Assembly: GCF_002205845.1 (NCBI RefSeq)
Contig: NZ_NISI01000014.1
Span: 62,001 to 126,000 of the forward strand
DNA length: 64,000 nt
Source of the DNA: Roseateles puraquae
Lineage (GTDB): Bacteria; Pseudomonadota; Gammaproteobacteria; Burkholderiales; Burkholderiaceae_C
Direction of reading: 5' to 3'
Within the stretch, counting starts at the first letter, position 1, and the number at the start of each line of letters is the position of its first letter. The notes beneath the pieces were generated by a model, which was given only the letters and a program-made list of their open reading frames with translations, made no database searches and was not told where the DNA came from. Positions 17,960 through 25,691 of this stretch are shown piece by piece. The translations under genes and the position numbers were made by a program.

Positions 17960-18283
17960 TTACTTCTTCGCGGCGCAACCGGCGCCGCACTTGGGCTTCA
18001 CAGCGCCGCACTTTGCCTTGCACGCCGCAGCCTTCGCACCGCACTTCGCACCGCACTTGGCACCGCACTTCGCACCGCACTTCGCACCGCACTTGGCACC
18101 GCACTTGGCGCCGCACTTGGCGCCGCACTTGGCGGCATGCTTTGCACCGCATTTCGGAGCGCTGGCCTTGGGGCTGCACTTCGCAGGCGCGCAGCCAGCA
18201 GCGAACGCATTGCCGCTGAGCGCGGCTGCGGTCATGACGGCCGATGCCAACGCCTTGGAGAGTTGAGTGGACAGTTGATTCAT
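17960..18283 (-). CDS. CGAK-repeat exported peptide, probable MNIO-RiPP precursor (HvfA-like)
   Basis: A 107-residue precursor with a Sec signal peptide (cleavage near NAFA-AGC). The mature part has 15 cysteines, including eight uninterrupted CGAK repeats, flanked by KCSPK, CGAKHAAK and KCGAVKPKCGAGC. The repeat recalls the EGKCG motifs of HvfA (oxazolin) precursors, in which each Cys is modified by the MNIO enzyme into a copper ligand. It lies downstream of the MNIO enzyme, the DUF2063 partner and a DoxX protein. An unmodified metallothionein-like role in the periplasm is the main alternative. Confidence 0.8.
   Translation of the reverse strand: MNQLSTQLSKALASAVMTAAALSGNAFAAGCAPAKCSPKASAPKCGAKHAAKCGAKCGAKCGAKCGAKCGAKCGAKCGAKCGAKAAACKAKCGAVKPKCGAGCAAKK
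18032..18127 (-). repeat. Eight tandem 12-bp coding repeats (CGAK)
   Basis: Eight consecutive 12-base units of the form CTT-NGC-NCC-GCA on the plus strand. On the coding strand each encodes Cys-Gly-Ala-Lys. The units differ only at synonymous positions, so copy number could vary by slippage. They lie inside the repeat-peptide gene. Confidence 0.9.
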
Positions 18284-18414
18284 GATGAAAGTTCCAGGTG
18301 GGGTTCAGGGAAAACCACGCAGCGATGCCGCTGGTGGCAAGGATCACCGGACGATTTCGATCGCCCGCGTGATGGGGAGCACGACGCGACTGCTTGCGTC
18401 GAGTGCATGGGGGG

Positions 18415-18951
18415 CTACTCGACCGATCGGCAGCGCTTGGCAATCAAGTGGTCTACCGACACAGCGCCGGGACCGCGGGCGATCAGGTACAGCAGAACAG
18501 CAGCCCAGGTTCCGTGTGTGGCGTAGGCGCCGGGGTACACGAACAGCTGGATCACCAGCGTCATGCCCAGAAGTGCCAGCGCCGAGAAGCGCGTTGCCAG
18601 CCCCATCAGCAGCAAGACGGGAAACACGTGCTCTCCGAGGGCAGCCATGGGCGCCGCAATCTCTGGGGGGATGAACGGCAGCTTGTACTCGTCCTGGAAC
18701 AGCGCCAGCGCAGACTCCGACAGATGCGGGATTCCGAGTTTTAAATCTCCCGTGACCAGGTTGATGACGAAGCCCTCGACCTTGGTCTGGCCGGAGTTCC
18801 AGAAGACGGCCGCGATGGAAAAGCGTGCGAGGAACGCCACCGGGCTGAGCGGGATACGGGCCAACAGATTCACCAGCGAACTGATGTGTCCAACCAGTCC
18901 GCGGGCTGGGCGCGCCTTCTCGACGTTGGTGTCCATGGAGGTGTTGTGCAT
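18415..18951 (-). CDS. DoxX-family membrane protein (HvfX-like) of the bufferin cluster
   Basis: A 178-residue protein with four membrane helices and typical DoxX segments (ARFSIAAVFWNSGQTKVEGF near residues 42-61; LGEHVFPVLLLMGLATRFSALALLG; ending IARGPGAVSVDHL). DoxX proteins are regular companions of MNIO/DUF2063 pairs, where a redox or copper-handling role is proposed. The start at 18951 has GGAGCT upstream, and it follows the DUF2063 gene by 18 bases. Confidence 0.85.
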   Translation of the reverse strand: MHNTSMDTNVEKARPARGLVGHISSLVNLLARIPLSPVAFLARFSIAAVFWNSGQTKVEGFVINLVTGDLKLGIPHLSESALALFQDEYKLPFIPPEIAAPMAALGEHVFPVLLLMGLATRFSALALLGMTLVIQLFVYPGAYATHGTWAAVLLYLIARGPGAVSVDHLIAKRCRSVE

Positions 18952-18969
18952 GGGAGCTCCTGCGGTGGG

Positions 18970-19746
18970 TCAGCGCAGCTCTAAGGCGGTGACCGCGCCT
19001 CGGCTGAACAATGTGGCTAGGAAAGCCACCAGATTGAAATCAGTGGCCTCAGTCTTTGCAGCTTCAAGCGCCACTGCAATCGACGAGGCCGCAGCAACAG
19101 CTTGGACAAACTGGGTCGAGGCCGAGTCGGTCGGCAGGACAAGGACATCCAGCGCCTGCCGAAGCACCACGGCGTCCTCACCGACGTTGACGTCGATGTC
19201 CTCTAGTCGGAGCTGCCCTTGGTGAGCGGCCCAGATGCTCACCGCGGCAAAAGGCGCGCAAAACACCTGTACCGATGGATGCAGCGAGAGGTAGATCTCG
19301 TCCAGAGATGCACCACTGCCGCTCAGCGCCTGCAGTGCCTCTGGCCCGACCGGATCGGCGTCAGCCGAGTGATAGGCCAGCACACGCAACCACTCCAACC
19401 TCGCAACATCAGCCAGATAGGGAACTTGCATCGCAGGCGGGAACGCAGCCACGAAGCCGGGGAACTCCCCACCATATTGGGCAAGCACAGGCATGCGCGG
19501 AGGAGCAGCGCGGACGAAAGCCGCGCCCATCGCGCGGAAGAACTCCTCTCCGACCAACTGCAGGGCCACGGGAAAGGTGTCGGCAAGCGCATCGATCAGG
19601 GAACTCAGGACGTTGTTCCTGTGAACTGCCAGTCGTCGCGCCGGGTCCGATTCATTCCAGGTACGCAAGCCCGTCGGCGTTGAATGACCCGGATCTAGCA
19701 GCGCTGGCGCCAAGCGCGCGGGTACCGCTTCGAGCATGCCTGTCAT
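18970..19746 (-). CDS. DUF2063 RiPP maturation partner (BufC/HvfC-like)
   Basis: A 258-residue protein. The N-terminal DUF2063 domain is recognised by RRLAVHRNNVLSSLIDALADTFPVALQLVGEEFF and AFVRAAPP...LAQYGGEFPGFV. The C-terminal half is a degenerate helical/beta region. In MNIO systems this protein binds the precursor leader and forms a complex with the MNIO enzyme. Its ATG overlaps the stop of the MNIO gene (ATGA), so 1:1 expression is likely. Confidence 0.9.
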   Translation of the reverse strand: MTGMLEAVPARLAPALLDPGHSTPTGLRTWNESDPARRLAVHRNNVLSSLIDALADTFPVALQLVGEEFFRAMGAAFVRAAPPRMPVLAQYGGEFPGFVAAFPPAMQVPYLADVARLEWLRVLAYHSADADPVGPEALQALSGSGASLDEIYLSLHPSVQVFCAPFAAVSIWAAHQGQLRLEDIDVNVGEDAVVLRQALDVLVLPTDSASTQFVQAVAAASSIAVALEAAKTEATDFNLVAFLATLFSRGAVTALELR

Positions 19747-20609
19747 TGCGCGCCCTCTAGACAAAGGTCCGCATTCCGTTCCGACCCGCTCGATAGCAAG
19801 AGATCTGCCCGCTGGGCCTCGGCATGCAACTCGGACAGGCTTGGAATGTCCTGATCTCGTTCGAGCAGCGTTGGTACAGGACCCAGCCTGGCCAGCACAC
19901 TGGCATACAGACCCCAGACCGCGACATCGACAGGCGCCGCATGGCTGTCGATCAGCAAGGGTGCTCCCGCCGCGTCTGCGTCGCGGGTGAAGCCGGCAAC
20001 ATGAACTTCACCGACTGCCGAGAGCGGGAAGTCTGCCAAACTGGCCACAGCATCACGGCCGTGATTGACACAGGACACGTGCAGGTTGTTCACATCGAGA
20101 AGCAAGCCGCATCCGGTTCTTGTCACCACCTCCGCCAGGAAGCCGCACTCGCTCATGGACGAGGTTTCGAATTGCACGTACGTGGAAGGGTTCTCGAGCA
20201 GCATGCGACGCCCCAGGCGCTCCTGGACATGGTCGATGTGCGAGCAGACACGCTGAAGCGTTGGCCGGTCATAGGCCACGGGCAGCAGATCGTTGTAGAA
20301 CACGCCGCCATGGCTCGACCAGGCGAGGTGCTCGGAGAACGAGGCTGGCTCATACCGCCGCATGAGCTCGACCAGACGATCCAGATGGGCCTCATCAAGC
20401 GGGCCCGCACCCCCGAGATTCAGGGCCACACCGTGAATCGAGAGCGGGTACTGCTCACGGATGCGGCCCAGGAAGTGGTGGTAGGGCCCGCCCGCCACCA
20501 TGTAGTTCTCGGCATGGACCTCGAAGAACCCAATGTCGGGCTGAACCGCCAGCACCTCGCGGAAGTGCTGGGGCTTCAATCCGATGCCGGCCCTTGGAGG
20601 GAGCTTCAC
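19743..20609 (-). CDS. MNIO-family (DUF692) multinuclear iron oxidative RiPP enzyme (BufB/HvfB-like)
   Basis: A 288-residue TIM-barrel enzyme. Candidate iron ligands and active-site residues lie in FFEVHAENY, SIHGVALNLGG, FSEHLAW, LENPSTY, LLDVNNLHVS, EVHVAGF and the late DSHAAP. MNIO enzymes use two or three irons and oxygen to turn peptide cysteines into oxazolone-thioamide or thiooxazole groups that bind copper. The GTG start at 20609 (VKLPPRAG) is chosen because it follows AGGT and lies 34 bases after the bufferin precursor; longer in-frame starts overlap that gene. It is the single modifying enzyme for up to three local precursors. Confidence 0.9.
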   Translation of the reverse strand: MKLPPRAGIGLKPQHFREVLAVQPDIGFFEVHAENYMVAGGPYHHFLGRIREQYPLSIHGVALNLGGAGPLDEAHLDRLVELMRRYEPASFSEHLAWSSHGGVFYNDLLPVAYDRPTLQRVCSHIDHVQERLGRRMLLENPSTYVQFETSSMSECGFLAEVVTRTGCGLLLDVNNLHVSCVNHGRDAVASLADFPLSAVGEVHVAGFTRDADAAGAPLLIDSHAAPVDVAVWGLYASVLARLGPVPTLLERDQDIPSLSELHAEAQRADLLLSSGSERNADLCLEGAQ

Positions 20610-20643
20610 GGTTACCTGCGCGGATCCGAAGCGAATCGGGCCG

Positions 20644-20946
20644 TCAGGCCTTCTTGGCCTTGAAGGCTTGCAGTTGGCCGAACCCAGTGGGCGAGGTCTT
20701 CGAGACGGTCTTTTCGCAGGTGCCCTTCGGCACAAAGGCCCAGGCATCACTTTGGTAGTCGACCTTGGAGGTTCCTGCGCAGGTCGTGCCGGCACCGGCG
20801 GCGCAGTCGTTCTTGCCCTTCAAGGCGACACCGAAGCACTTTTCCTTTTCAGGGGCCTGAGCGGCTGCAGGCATGGCTGCAAACGCGGCGCCCAGTGCGA
20901 CGGCGAGCGCCGCGGCGGAAATCTTCGTGGAGGAAGGGCTCGTCAT
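20644..20946 (-). CDS. DUF2282 bufferin precursor (BufA1-like)
   Basis: A 100-residue exported peptide. The signal peptide ends near AAAQA. The mature part carries the four conserved cysteines in [24 protein letters not shown] and PKGTCEK, with the family signature KVDYQSDAW. Bufferins are periplasmic copper-binding RiPPs whose cysteines are modified by the adjacent MNIO enzyme. It is the first gene of the seven-gene operon and has a probable ECF-type promoter about 90 bases upstream. Confidence 0.9.
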   Translation of the reverse strand: MTSPSSTKISAAALAVALGAAFAAMPAAAQAPEKEKCFGVALKGKNDCAAGAGTTCAGTSKVDYQSDAWAFVPKGTCEKTVSKTSPTGFGQLQAFKAKKA

Positions 20947-21041
20947 AGAAAGGCTCCAATGGGTCGAATGAAAGAAGGGGCTAGCGCTGATCCCGTCCCC
21001 GCCGCTGTCATGAACGGTCAGGTTCGGCTCGCAGTGCCATA

Positions 21042-21067
21042 GACGCTCAGCCAGCGACGTTCTTACA
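21042..21067 (-). promoter_or_regulatory. Candidate ECF-sigma promoter of the bufferin operon
   Basis: On the minus strand TGTAAG (21067-21062), 16-base spacer, CGTC (21045-21042), continuing as CGTCTATGGCA. The last eleven bases are identical to those at the candidate promoter before the TVP38 fusion gene (22132-22142). Placement upstream of bufA on the correct strand supports it. Confidence 0.55.
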
Positions 21068-21127
21068 GCCAGGATGCGGAAATCTTGCGACCTCAACCTG
21101 GGGCAAACCCGCCGTCGCTGCGCAATC

Positions 21128-22018
21128 TCAAGAGCCCACAGCGGTTGTCTCTCGGCGTGCGAGCAGCGCAGCGAGCCGCTGGCGCACCTCCGCGGTCATC
21201 GCAGGAATTGGCGTGACCAGGGCAGCATCAAGTGCAGTGTGTGCAGTCGACGTGGGCCACTCGGCAGCCAGTCGCTCGACCGCGCGCCGAAGTAGCCGTT
21301 GCGCACGCTCCGCGTTTCCTCGCAGATTGCTGATCGCCATCTCGGCTGTCACGCAGGCCTGGTGGGGATGCCAGCAGTCCCAGTCGGTCGCCAGCGCCAG
21401 CGTGGCGTAGGCAATCTCGGCTTCGCGGGCGAGCCGGACTTCGGGCATGTTGGTCATGCCAATCACGGAGGCTCCCATGCCACGAAACCATATCGACTCG
21501 GCACGGGTTGAAAACGCGGGACCCTCGATGCAGACGTAGGTGCCCCCGCGATGCAGCCGGATGCCCTGCAAGTCGCATTCACCGAAGGCGTCGGCCATGA
21601 CTTGCGACAGCACCGGGCACACGGGATCAGCGAGGGACACGTGTGCCACGGCGCCGTCACCGAAGAAGCTGCCCTCGCGGCGGCGAGTCAGGTCGATGAA
21701 CTGATCTGGCAGCACCATGTCGAGCGGCGCGATCTCTTCCCGCATGGACCCCACGGCAGACACCGAAAGCAGGTACTGCACGCCCAGGGACTTCAAGGCG
21801 TAGATGTTGGCGCGGTAAGGAATCTGGCTCGGAATCCAGCTATGACTGCGCCCATGGCGAGCCAGGAATGCGACCTCGACACCGGCCAGTCGGCCCACGC
21901 AGATCTTGTCAGACGGCGCACCGAAGGGCGTGTCCAACGTGATCTCCTCAACGTCGGTCAAGCCCGGCATTTGATACAGGCCACTGCCGCCGATGATGCC
22001 GATTCGAGCTCGATTCAT
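21128..22018 (-). CDS. mtnP: Methylthioadenosine/methylthioinosine phosphorylase-like nucleoside phosphorylase
   Basis: A 296-residue protein of the PNP/MTAP fold. It has [10 protein letters not shown] at the N terminus, ARHGRSH and [10 protein letters not shown] (phosphate and ribose binding), SAVGSM, the RRREGSFF loop, [13 protein letters not shown] and [17 protein letters not shown] with purine-site residues. It phosphorolyses methylthioadenosine or a related purine nucleoside in sulfur salvage. It starts at 22018 downstream of its own ECF-type promoter candidate, so it may be induced with the bufferin operon. Confidence 0.85.
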   Translation of the reverse strand: MNRARIGIIGGSGLYQMPGLTDVEEITLDTPFGAPSDKICVGRLAGVEVAFLARHGRSHSWIPSQIPYRANIYALKSLGVQYLLSVSAVGSMREEIAPLDMVLPDQFIDLTRRREGSFFGDGAVAHVSLADPVCPVLSQVMADAFGECDLQGIRLHRGGTYVCIEGPAFSTRAESIWFRGMGASVIGMTNMPEVRLAREAEIAYATLALATDWDCWHPHQACVTAEMAISNLRGNAERAQRLLRRAVERLAAEWPTSTAHTALDAALVTPIPAMTAEVRQRLAALLARRETTAVGS

Positions 22019-22047
22019 GAAAGTTTCCGAGTGGTGATGGGTGTTGG

Positions 22048-22073
22048 ACGGCGAGCCTCGTGGGTTCTTACAG
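22048..22073 (-). promoter_or_regulatory. Candidate ECF-sigma promoter of mtnP
   Basis: TGTAAG (22073-22068), 16-base spacer, CGTC (22051-22048) on the minus strand, about 30 bases before the start codon. The sequence TGTAAGAAC-N13-CGTC is shared with the bufferin operon promoter. Confidence 0.5.
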
Positions 22074-22108
22074 GGGCCCGGCAGCACGCAGCTGTGCTAC
22101 CTGCCGTC

Positions 22109-22135
22109 TGTAAGGTCTGCGGCGCGATGCGCGTC
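22109..22135 (+). promoter_or_regulatory. Candidate ECF-sigma promoter of the TVP38-flavoreductase operon
   Basis: TGTAAG (22109-22114), 17-base spacer, CGTC (22132-22135), continuing CGTCTATGGCA. It is divergent from and only 36 bases away from the mtnP element, and about 60 bases before the start codon at 22198. Confidence 0.5.
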
Positions 22136-22197
22136 TATGGCAGCAAAGGCGCTGGCTTCCCCCAGCTCCCCGAGTAGCTCCGCCGCAAAGGTCCTTG

Positions 22198-24357
22198 ATG
22201 CGCTTGAACACCCGTTGGCTTCTGATCGGACTGCTCCTGGTCGGCGCAGTGCTGGTCTACCAGTCGGACTTTGCCCAGACGATGACCCTTGCAAGCATCA
22301 AGGCACGTCAGGCCGAACTGGAGGCATGGCGACGCGCCAGCCCTTGGTTGGCTGGTCTGATGTTCTTCCTGGGGTACGCGGCGGCGGCTGCCATCTCTTT
22401 GCCTGGCGCCGCCTTGATGACCGTGGCGGCCGGGGCCATCTTTGGGCTCGGTTGGGGAACGCTGATCGTGTCGTTCGCCTCCAGTCTGGGCGCAACCCTG
22501 GCGTTCCTGAGTTCACGCTGGCTGCTCGGTGCCTGGGTGAATGCTCGGTTCGGGACGCGGATGGCTGCGCTCAACGAGGGTGTGGCCCGGGATGGCGGCT
22601 TCTACCTGTTCACGCTGCGCCTGGTGCCGGTGCTGCCGTTCTTCGCAATCAACTTGGGCATGGGCCTGACAGCGATGCGACCGTGGACCTTCTACTGGGT
22701 CAGCCAGGTCGGCATGCTGGCCGCGACGCTCGTGTACGTGAACGCCGGGACTCAACTTGCCAACCTGAAGTCGTTGGGCGATGTCCTTTCCCCGGCGATG
22801 CTGGGCTCGCTGGTGTTGCTGGGGTTCCTCCCGTGGCTTGCAAAAGGGCTTGCAATAGGGCTTGCGGGCCGGCTGCGCGCGCACAAGGTCTACGCGCGCT
22901 GGCCGCGCCCCGGGCATTTCGACCGCAATCTCATCGTCATCGGCGGCGGATCGGCGGGGCTCGTCACGGCCTACATCGCGGCAGCACTCAAGGCACGTGT
23001 GACCTTGGTAGAGAAGCACGCCTTGGGTGGCGACTGCCTGAATACCGGCTGCGTGCCATCAAAGGCGCTGATCCGCTCCGCGAAGTTCGTTCATCAGATC
23101 CGCCGCGCGAAGGACTTCGGCATCCACGCTGCCGAGGTTAAATACGACTTTGCCGAGGTGATGGAGCGCGTGCAGCGCGTCATCAAAGCCATCGAACCTC
23201 ACGACTCGGTGGAGCGCTACACCGCACTGGGCGTTGAGGTAGCGCAAGGCGTTGCGCGCGTGATCTCGCCCTGGCAGGTAGAAATCAACCACCGTGATGG
23301 TCGCGTTGAACGGCTCACCACCCGCGCCCTGGTGATCGCTGCCGGTGCCAGGCCCTTCGTGCCCCCCATTCCGGGCATCGAGCGTGTGCAGGTGCTGACC
23401 TCTGACAACGTCTGGCAGTTGCGCGCGTTGCCGCGTCGTCTGCTGGTGCTGGGTGGCGGCCCGATCGGCTGCGAGTTGGCCCAGGCCTTCGCACGCCTGG
23501 GGTCGAAGGTCACCCAGGTCGAAATGGCGGACCGCATCCTGTCGCGAGAGGATGCAGAGGTCTCCGAAACAGTCACGCAGCGCTTCGAGTCAGAAGGCGT
23601 GACCGTGTTGACCGGGCACGAGGCCCAGCGCATCGACCTCGAAGGCGATGACAAGTTCCTGGTGGCGATACACCGCAACGAGCATGTGCGAATTCCATTT
23701 GATGAACTGCTGGTAGCCGTAGGCCGCCAGGCCAACCTTGCGGGTTACGGGCTGGAGTCCTTGGGAGTTTCAGTCGGTCGTACCGTGGACGTGAACGGCT
23801 ACCTGCAGACCAACTTCCCGAACATCTACGCGGCAGGTGACGTGGCCGGCCCCTATCAATTCACACACACGGCGGCGCATCAGGCCTGGTACGCCGCAGT
23901 CAACGCCTTGTTCTCTCCGTTCAAGAAGTTCCGGGCGGACTACTCTGTCATTCCGGCAGCCACCTTCGTGGAGCCCGAGGTGGCGCGTGTCGGGCTGAAT
24001 GAACTGGAGGCCAAAGCGCGCGGTACGCCCTACGAAGTGACGCGCTATGGGCTGGATGACCTGGACCGCGCGATCGCGGACGGCGTGGACCATGGCTTCA
24101 TCAAGGTGCTCACGGTGCCTGGCAAGGATCGCATCCTCGGCGCCACCATCGTGGGTGAGCACGCGGGAGACCTCCTGGCGGAGTTCGTTCTGGCAATGAA
24201 GCATGGCATCGGATTGAACCAGTTGCTCGCCACGATCCACATCTACCCGACCCTCGCCGAGGCCAACAAATACGTAGCCGGCAACTGGAAGCGCGCGCAC
24301 GCGCCTCAAGGGGTTCTCAGAGGGCTGGCGCGGTTCCACCGCTGGCGCCTGGGATGA
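22198..24357 (+). CDS. Fusion of TVP38/TMEM64 membrane domain and MerA-like flavin reductase
   Basis: A 719-residue two-domain protein. Residues about 1-230 form a TVP38/TMEM64 (DedA-like) membrane domain with six helices, including GYAAAAAISLPGAALMTVAAGAIFG and FFAINLGMGLTAMRPWTFYWVSQVGM. Residues about 240-719 form a pyridine nucleotide-disulfide oxidoreductase with VIGGGSAGLVTAY, the redox pair CLNTGCVPSK, VLGGGPIGCELAQ and AGDVAGPYQFTH. There is no MerA C-terminal Cys pair. The reductase is thereby tethered to the inner membrane; its substrate is unknown. ATG 22198 is preferred to TTG 22195. It heads a plus-strand operon. Confidence 0.85.
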   Translation: MRLNTRWLLIGLLLVGAVLVYQSDFAQTMTLASIKARQAELEAWRRASPWLAGLMFFLGYAAAAAISLPGAALMTVAAGAIFGLGWGTLIVSFASSLGATLAFLSSRWLLGAWVNARFGTRMAALNEGVARDGGFYLFTLRLVPVLPFFAINLGMGLTAMRPWTFYWVSQVGMLAATLVYVNAGTQLANLKSLGDVLSPAMLGSLVLLGFLPWLAKGLAIGLAGRLRAHKVYARWPRPGHFDRNLIVIGGGSAGLVTAYIAAALKARVTLVEKHALGGDCLNTGCVPSKALIRSAKFVHQIRRAKDFGIHAAEVKYDFAEVMERVQRVIKAIEPHDSVERYTALGVEVAQGVARVISPWQVEINHRDGRVERLTTRALVIAAGARPFVPPIPGIERVQVLTSDNVWQLRALPRRLLVLGGGPIGCELAQAFARLGSKVTQVEMADRILSREDAEVSETVTQRFESEGVTVLTGHEAQRIDLEGDDKFLVAIHRNEHVRIPFDELLVAVGRQANLAGYGLESLGVSVGRTVDVNGYLQTNFPNIYAAGDVAGPYQFTHTAAHQAWYAAVNALFSPFKKFRADYSVIPAATFVEPEVARVGLNELEAKARGTPYEVTRYGLDDLDRAIADGVDHGFIKVLTVPGKDRILGATIVGEHAGDLLAEFVLAMKHGIGLNQLLATIHIYPTLAEANKYVAGNWKRAHAPQGVLRGLARFHRWRLG

Positions 24358-24367
24358 AAGCAGCACG

Positions 24368-25066
24368 ATGAAGCCACGTCTTTGCATCATCGTCCCGGTA
24401 TTGAACGAAGGCCCTCAACTGGCCGAACGTCTGAGCGCGCTTCAGATCTTTCGAAATCGCGGTGCGCATGTCGTCGTCGTGGACGGTGGAAGTCATGACG
24501 ACAGCCTCGCCATCGCTCGCGAGCACGCCGATCTCGCCTTGCTCGCGCCGCGTGGCCGAGCTGCGCAGATGAATGCCGGTGCTGCAGCCTGTCCGGCGCC
24601 GGTGCTGCTCTTCCTCCATGCCGACACCGTGCTGCCGGCTCAGGCCGATCAGCTCGTGGCGGATGCATGCCGGCGGTCCATCGCCTGGGGACGCTTCGAC
24701 GTTCACATCGACAGTGACCGGCCCTTGCTGCATTGGGTGGCCCGGCTGATGAATCTGCGTTCCCGCCTCACCGGCATCGCCACGGGCGACCAGGCGATCT
24801 TCATGCGCCAGGAGTTGTTCCAGCAGGTGGGAGGCTTCCCCGATTTGCCGCTCATGGAGGACATCGCGATGTCAACGCTGCTTAACAAACTGAGCGCTCC
24901 AGTCTGCCTGCGCACCCAGGTCCGGACATCGGCGCGCCGCTGGGAGAAGCACGGCGCGTGGCGCACCATTTGGCTGATGTGGCGCTTGCGCGCTGCCTAC
25001 TTTTTCGGCGCCGATCCGGCGCAACTGGCAATTCAATATGGCTACCGTCCGCGCGACCCCCAGTAA
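24368..25066 (+). CDS. Glycosyltransferase family 2, selenodomain-associated transferase 2 type
   Basis: A 232-residue GT-A fold protein: IIVPVLNEGPQLAERL, VVVVDGGSHDDS, PRGRAAQMNAGA, FLHADTVLP (DxD-like HAD) and GDQAIFMRQELFQQVGGFPDLPLMEDI. These motifs fit the TIGR04283 family named for co-occurrence with SelD-linked genes. It starts 10 bases after the fusion gene and overlaps the next gene. The sugar acceptor is unknown. Confidence 0.8.
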   Translation: MKPRLCIIVPVLNEGPQLAERLSALQIFRNRGAHVVVVDGGSHDDSLAIAREHADLALLAPRGRAAQMNAGAAACPAPVLLFLHADTVLPAQADQLVADACRRSIAWGRFDVHIDSDRPLLHWVARLMNLRSRLTGIATGDQAIFMRQELFQQVGGFPDLPLMEDIAMSTLLNKLSAPVCLRTQVRTSARRWEKHGAWRTIWLMWRLRAAYFFGADPAQLAIQYGYRPRDPQ

Positions 25067-25691
25067 CCCGGCGCTCAGTCGCGTTCAAGTGGCGATCTTG
25101 GCCAAGGCGCCGATCGCCGGCCTGGCCAAGACGCGGCTCATTCCAGCGCTCGGCGCCGCAGGAGCGGCACGGTTACAGCGACAGTTCACACGCGACGCCG
25201 TCCGCACCGCACGGGCCGCTGGTCTGGGGCCGGTGACGCTTTGGTGCACGCCGGACATACGCCATCGCTTTTTCCGTGCGCTGGCGCGCTTCGAGGGCGT
25301 GCGCTGCCTGACGCAGCCCAGCGGGGATCTGGGCGAGCGCATGCACACGGCCTTCCGTCTGCAGTGTGTTGAAGGGCCGACCCTCCTCATTGGCACCGAC
25401 TGCCCGGCCTTGCAGCCCCGGCATCTGCGCGAGGCCGCCCAGGCGTTGCTCGCCGGCCACGACGCGGTGTTCTATCCCGCAGAGGATGGTGGCTATGTGC
25501 TCGTCGGACTTAGGCGCCCGCAGCCGGCGCTGTTCGAGCGCATGACCTGGAGCACCTCCGCCGTCATGAACGACACGCGCGCCAGAGCGCAGGCACAGAG
25601 GCTCGCGGTTCGAGAGTTCGATCCGCTGTGGGACGTGGACCTACCCGATGACCTGACTCGGCTGCGGGCCTGGGTCGCTGACCCCGCATGA
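25038..25691 (+). CDS. DUF2064 nucleotidyltransferase-like, selenodomain-associated transferase 1 type
   Basis: A 217-residue protein with AILAKAPIAGLAKTRLIPALG at the N terminus, GDLGERMHTAF, LLIGTDCPALQPRHL and FYPAEDGGYVLVGLRRP, which are the DUF2064/TIGR04282 signatures related to sugar nucleotidyltransferases. It overlaps both neighbours (29 bases with the glycosyltransferase; ATGA-type with the next gene). The pair with the glycosyltransferase suggests synthesis of a glycosylated small molecule or lipid, substrate unknown. Confidence 0.8.
   Translation: MATVRATPSNPALSRVQVAILAKAPIAGLAKTRLIPALGAAGAARLQRQFTRDAVRTARAAGLGPVTLWCTPDIRHRFFRALARFEGVRCLTQPSGDLGERMHTAFRLQCVEGPTLLIGTDCPALQPRHLREAAQALLAGHDAVFYPAEDGGYVLVGLRRPQPALFERMTWSTSAVMNDTRARAQAQRLAVREFDPLWDVDLPDDLTRLRAWVADPA

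Noticed and set aside
18032..18127. Possible CRISPR-like or non-coding tandem repeat
   Set aside because: The 12-base units have no spacers and encode a regular CGAK peptide in frame; the variation is synonymous.
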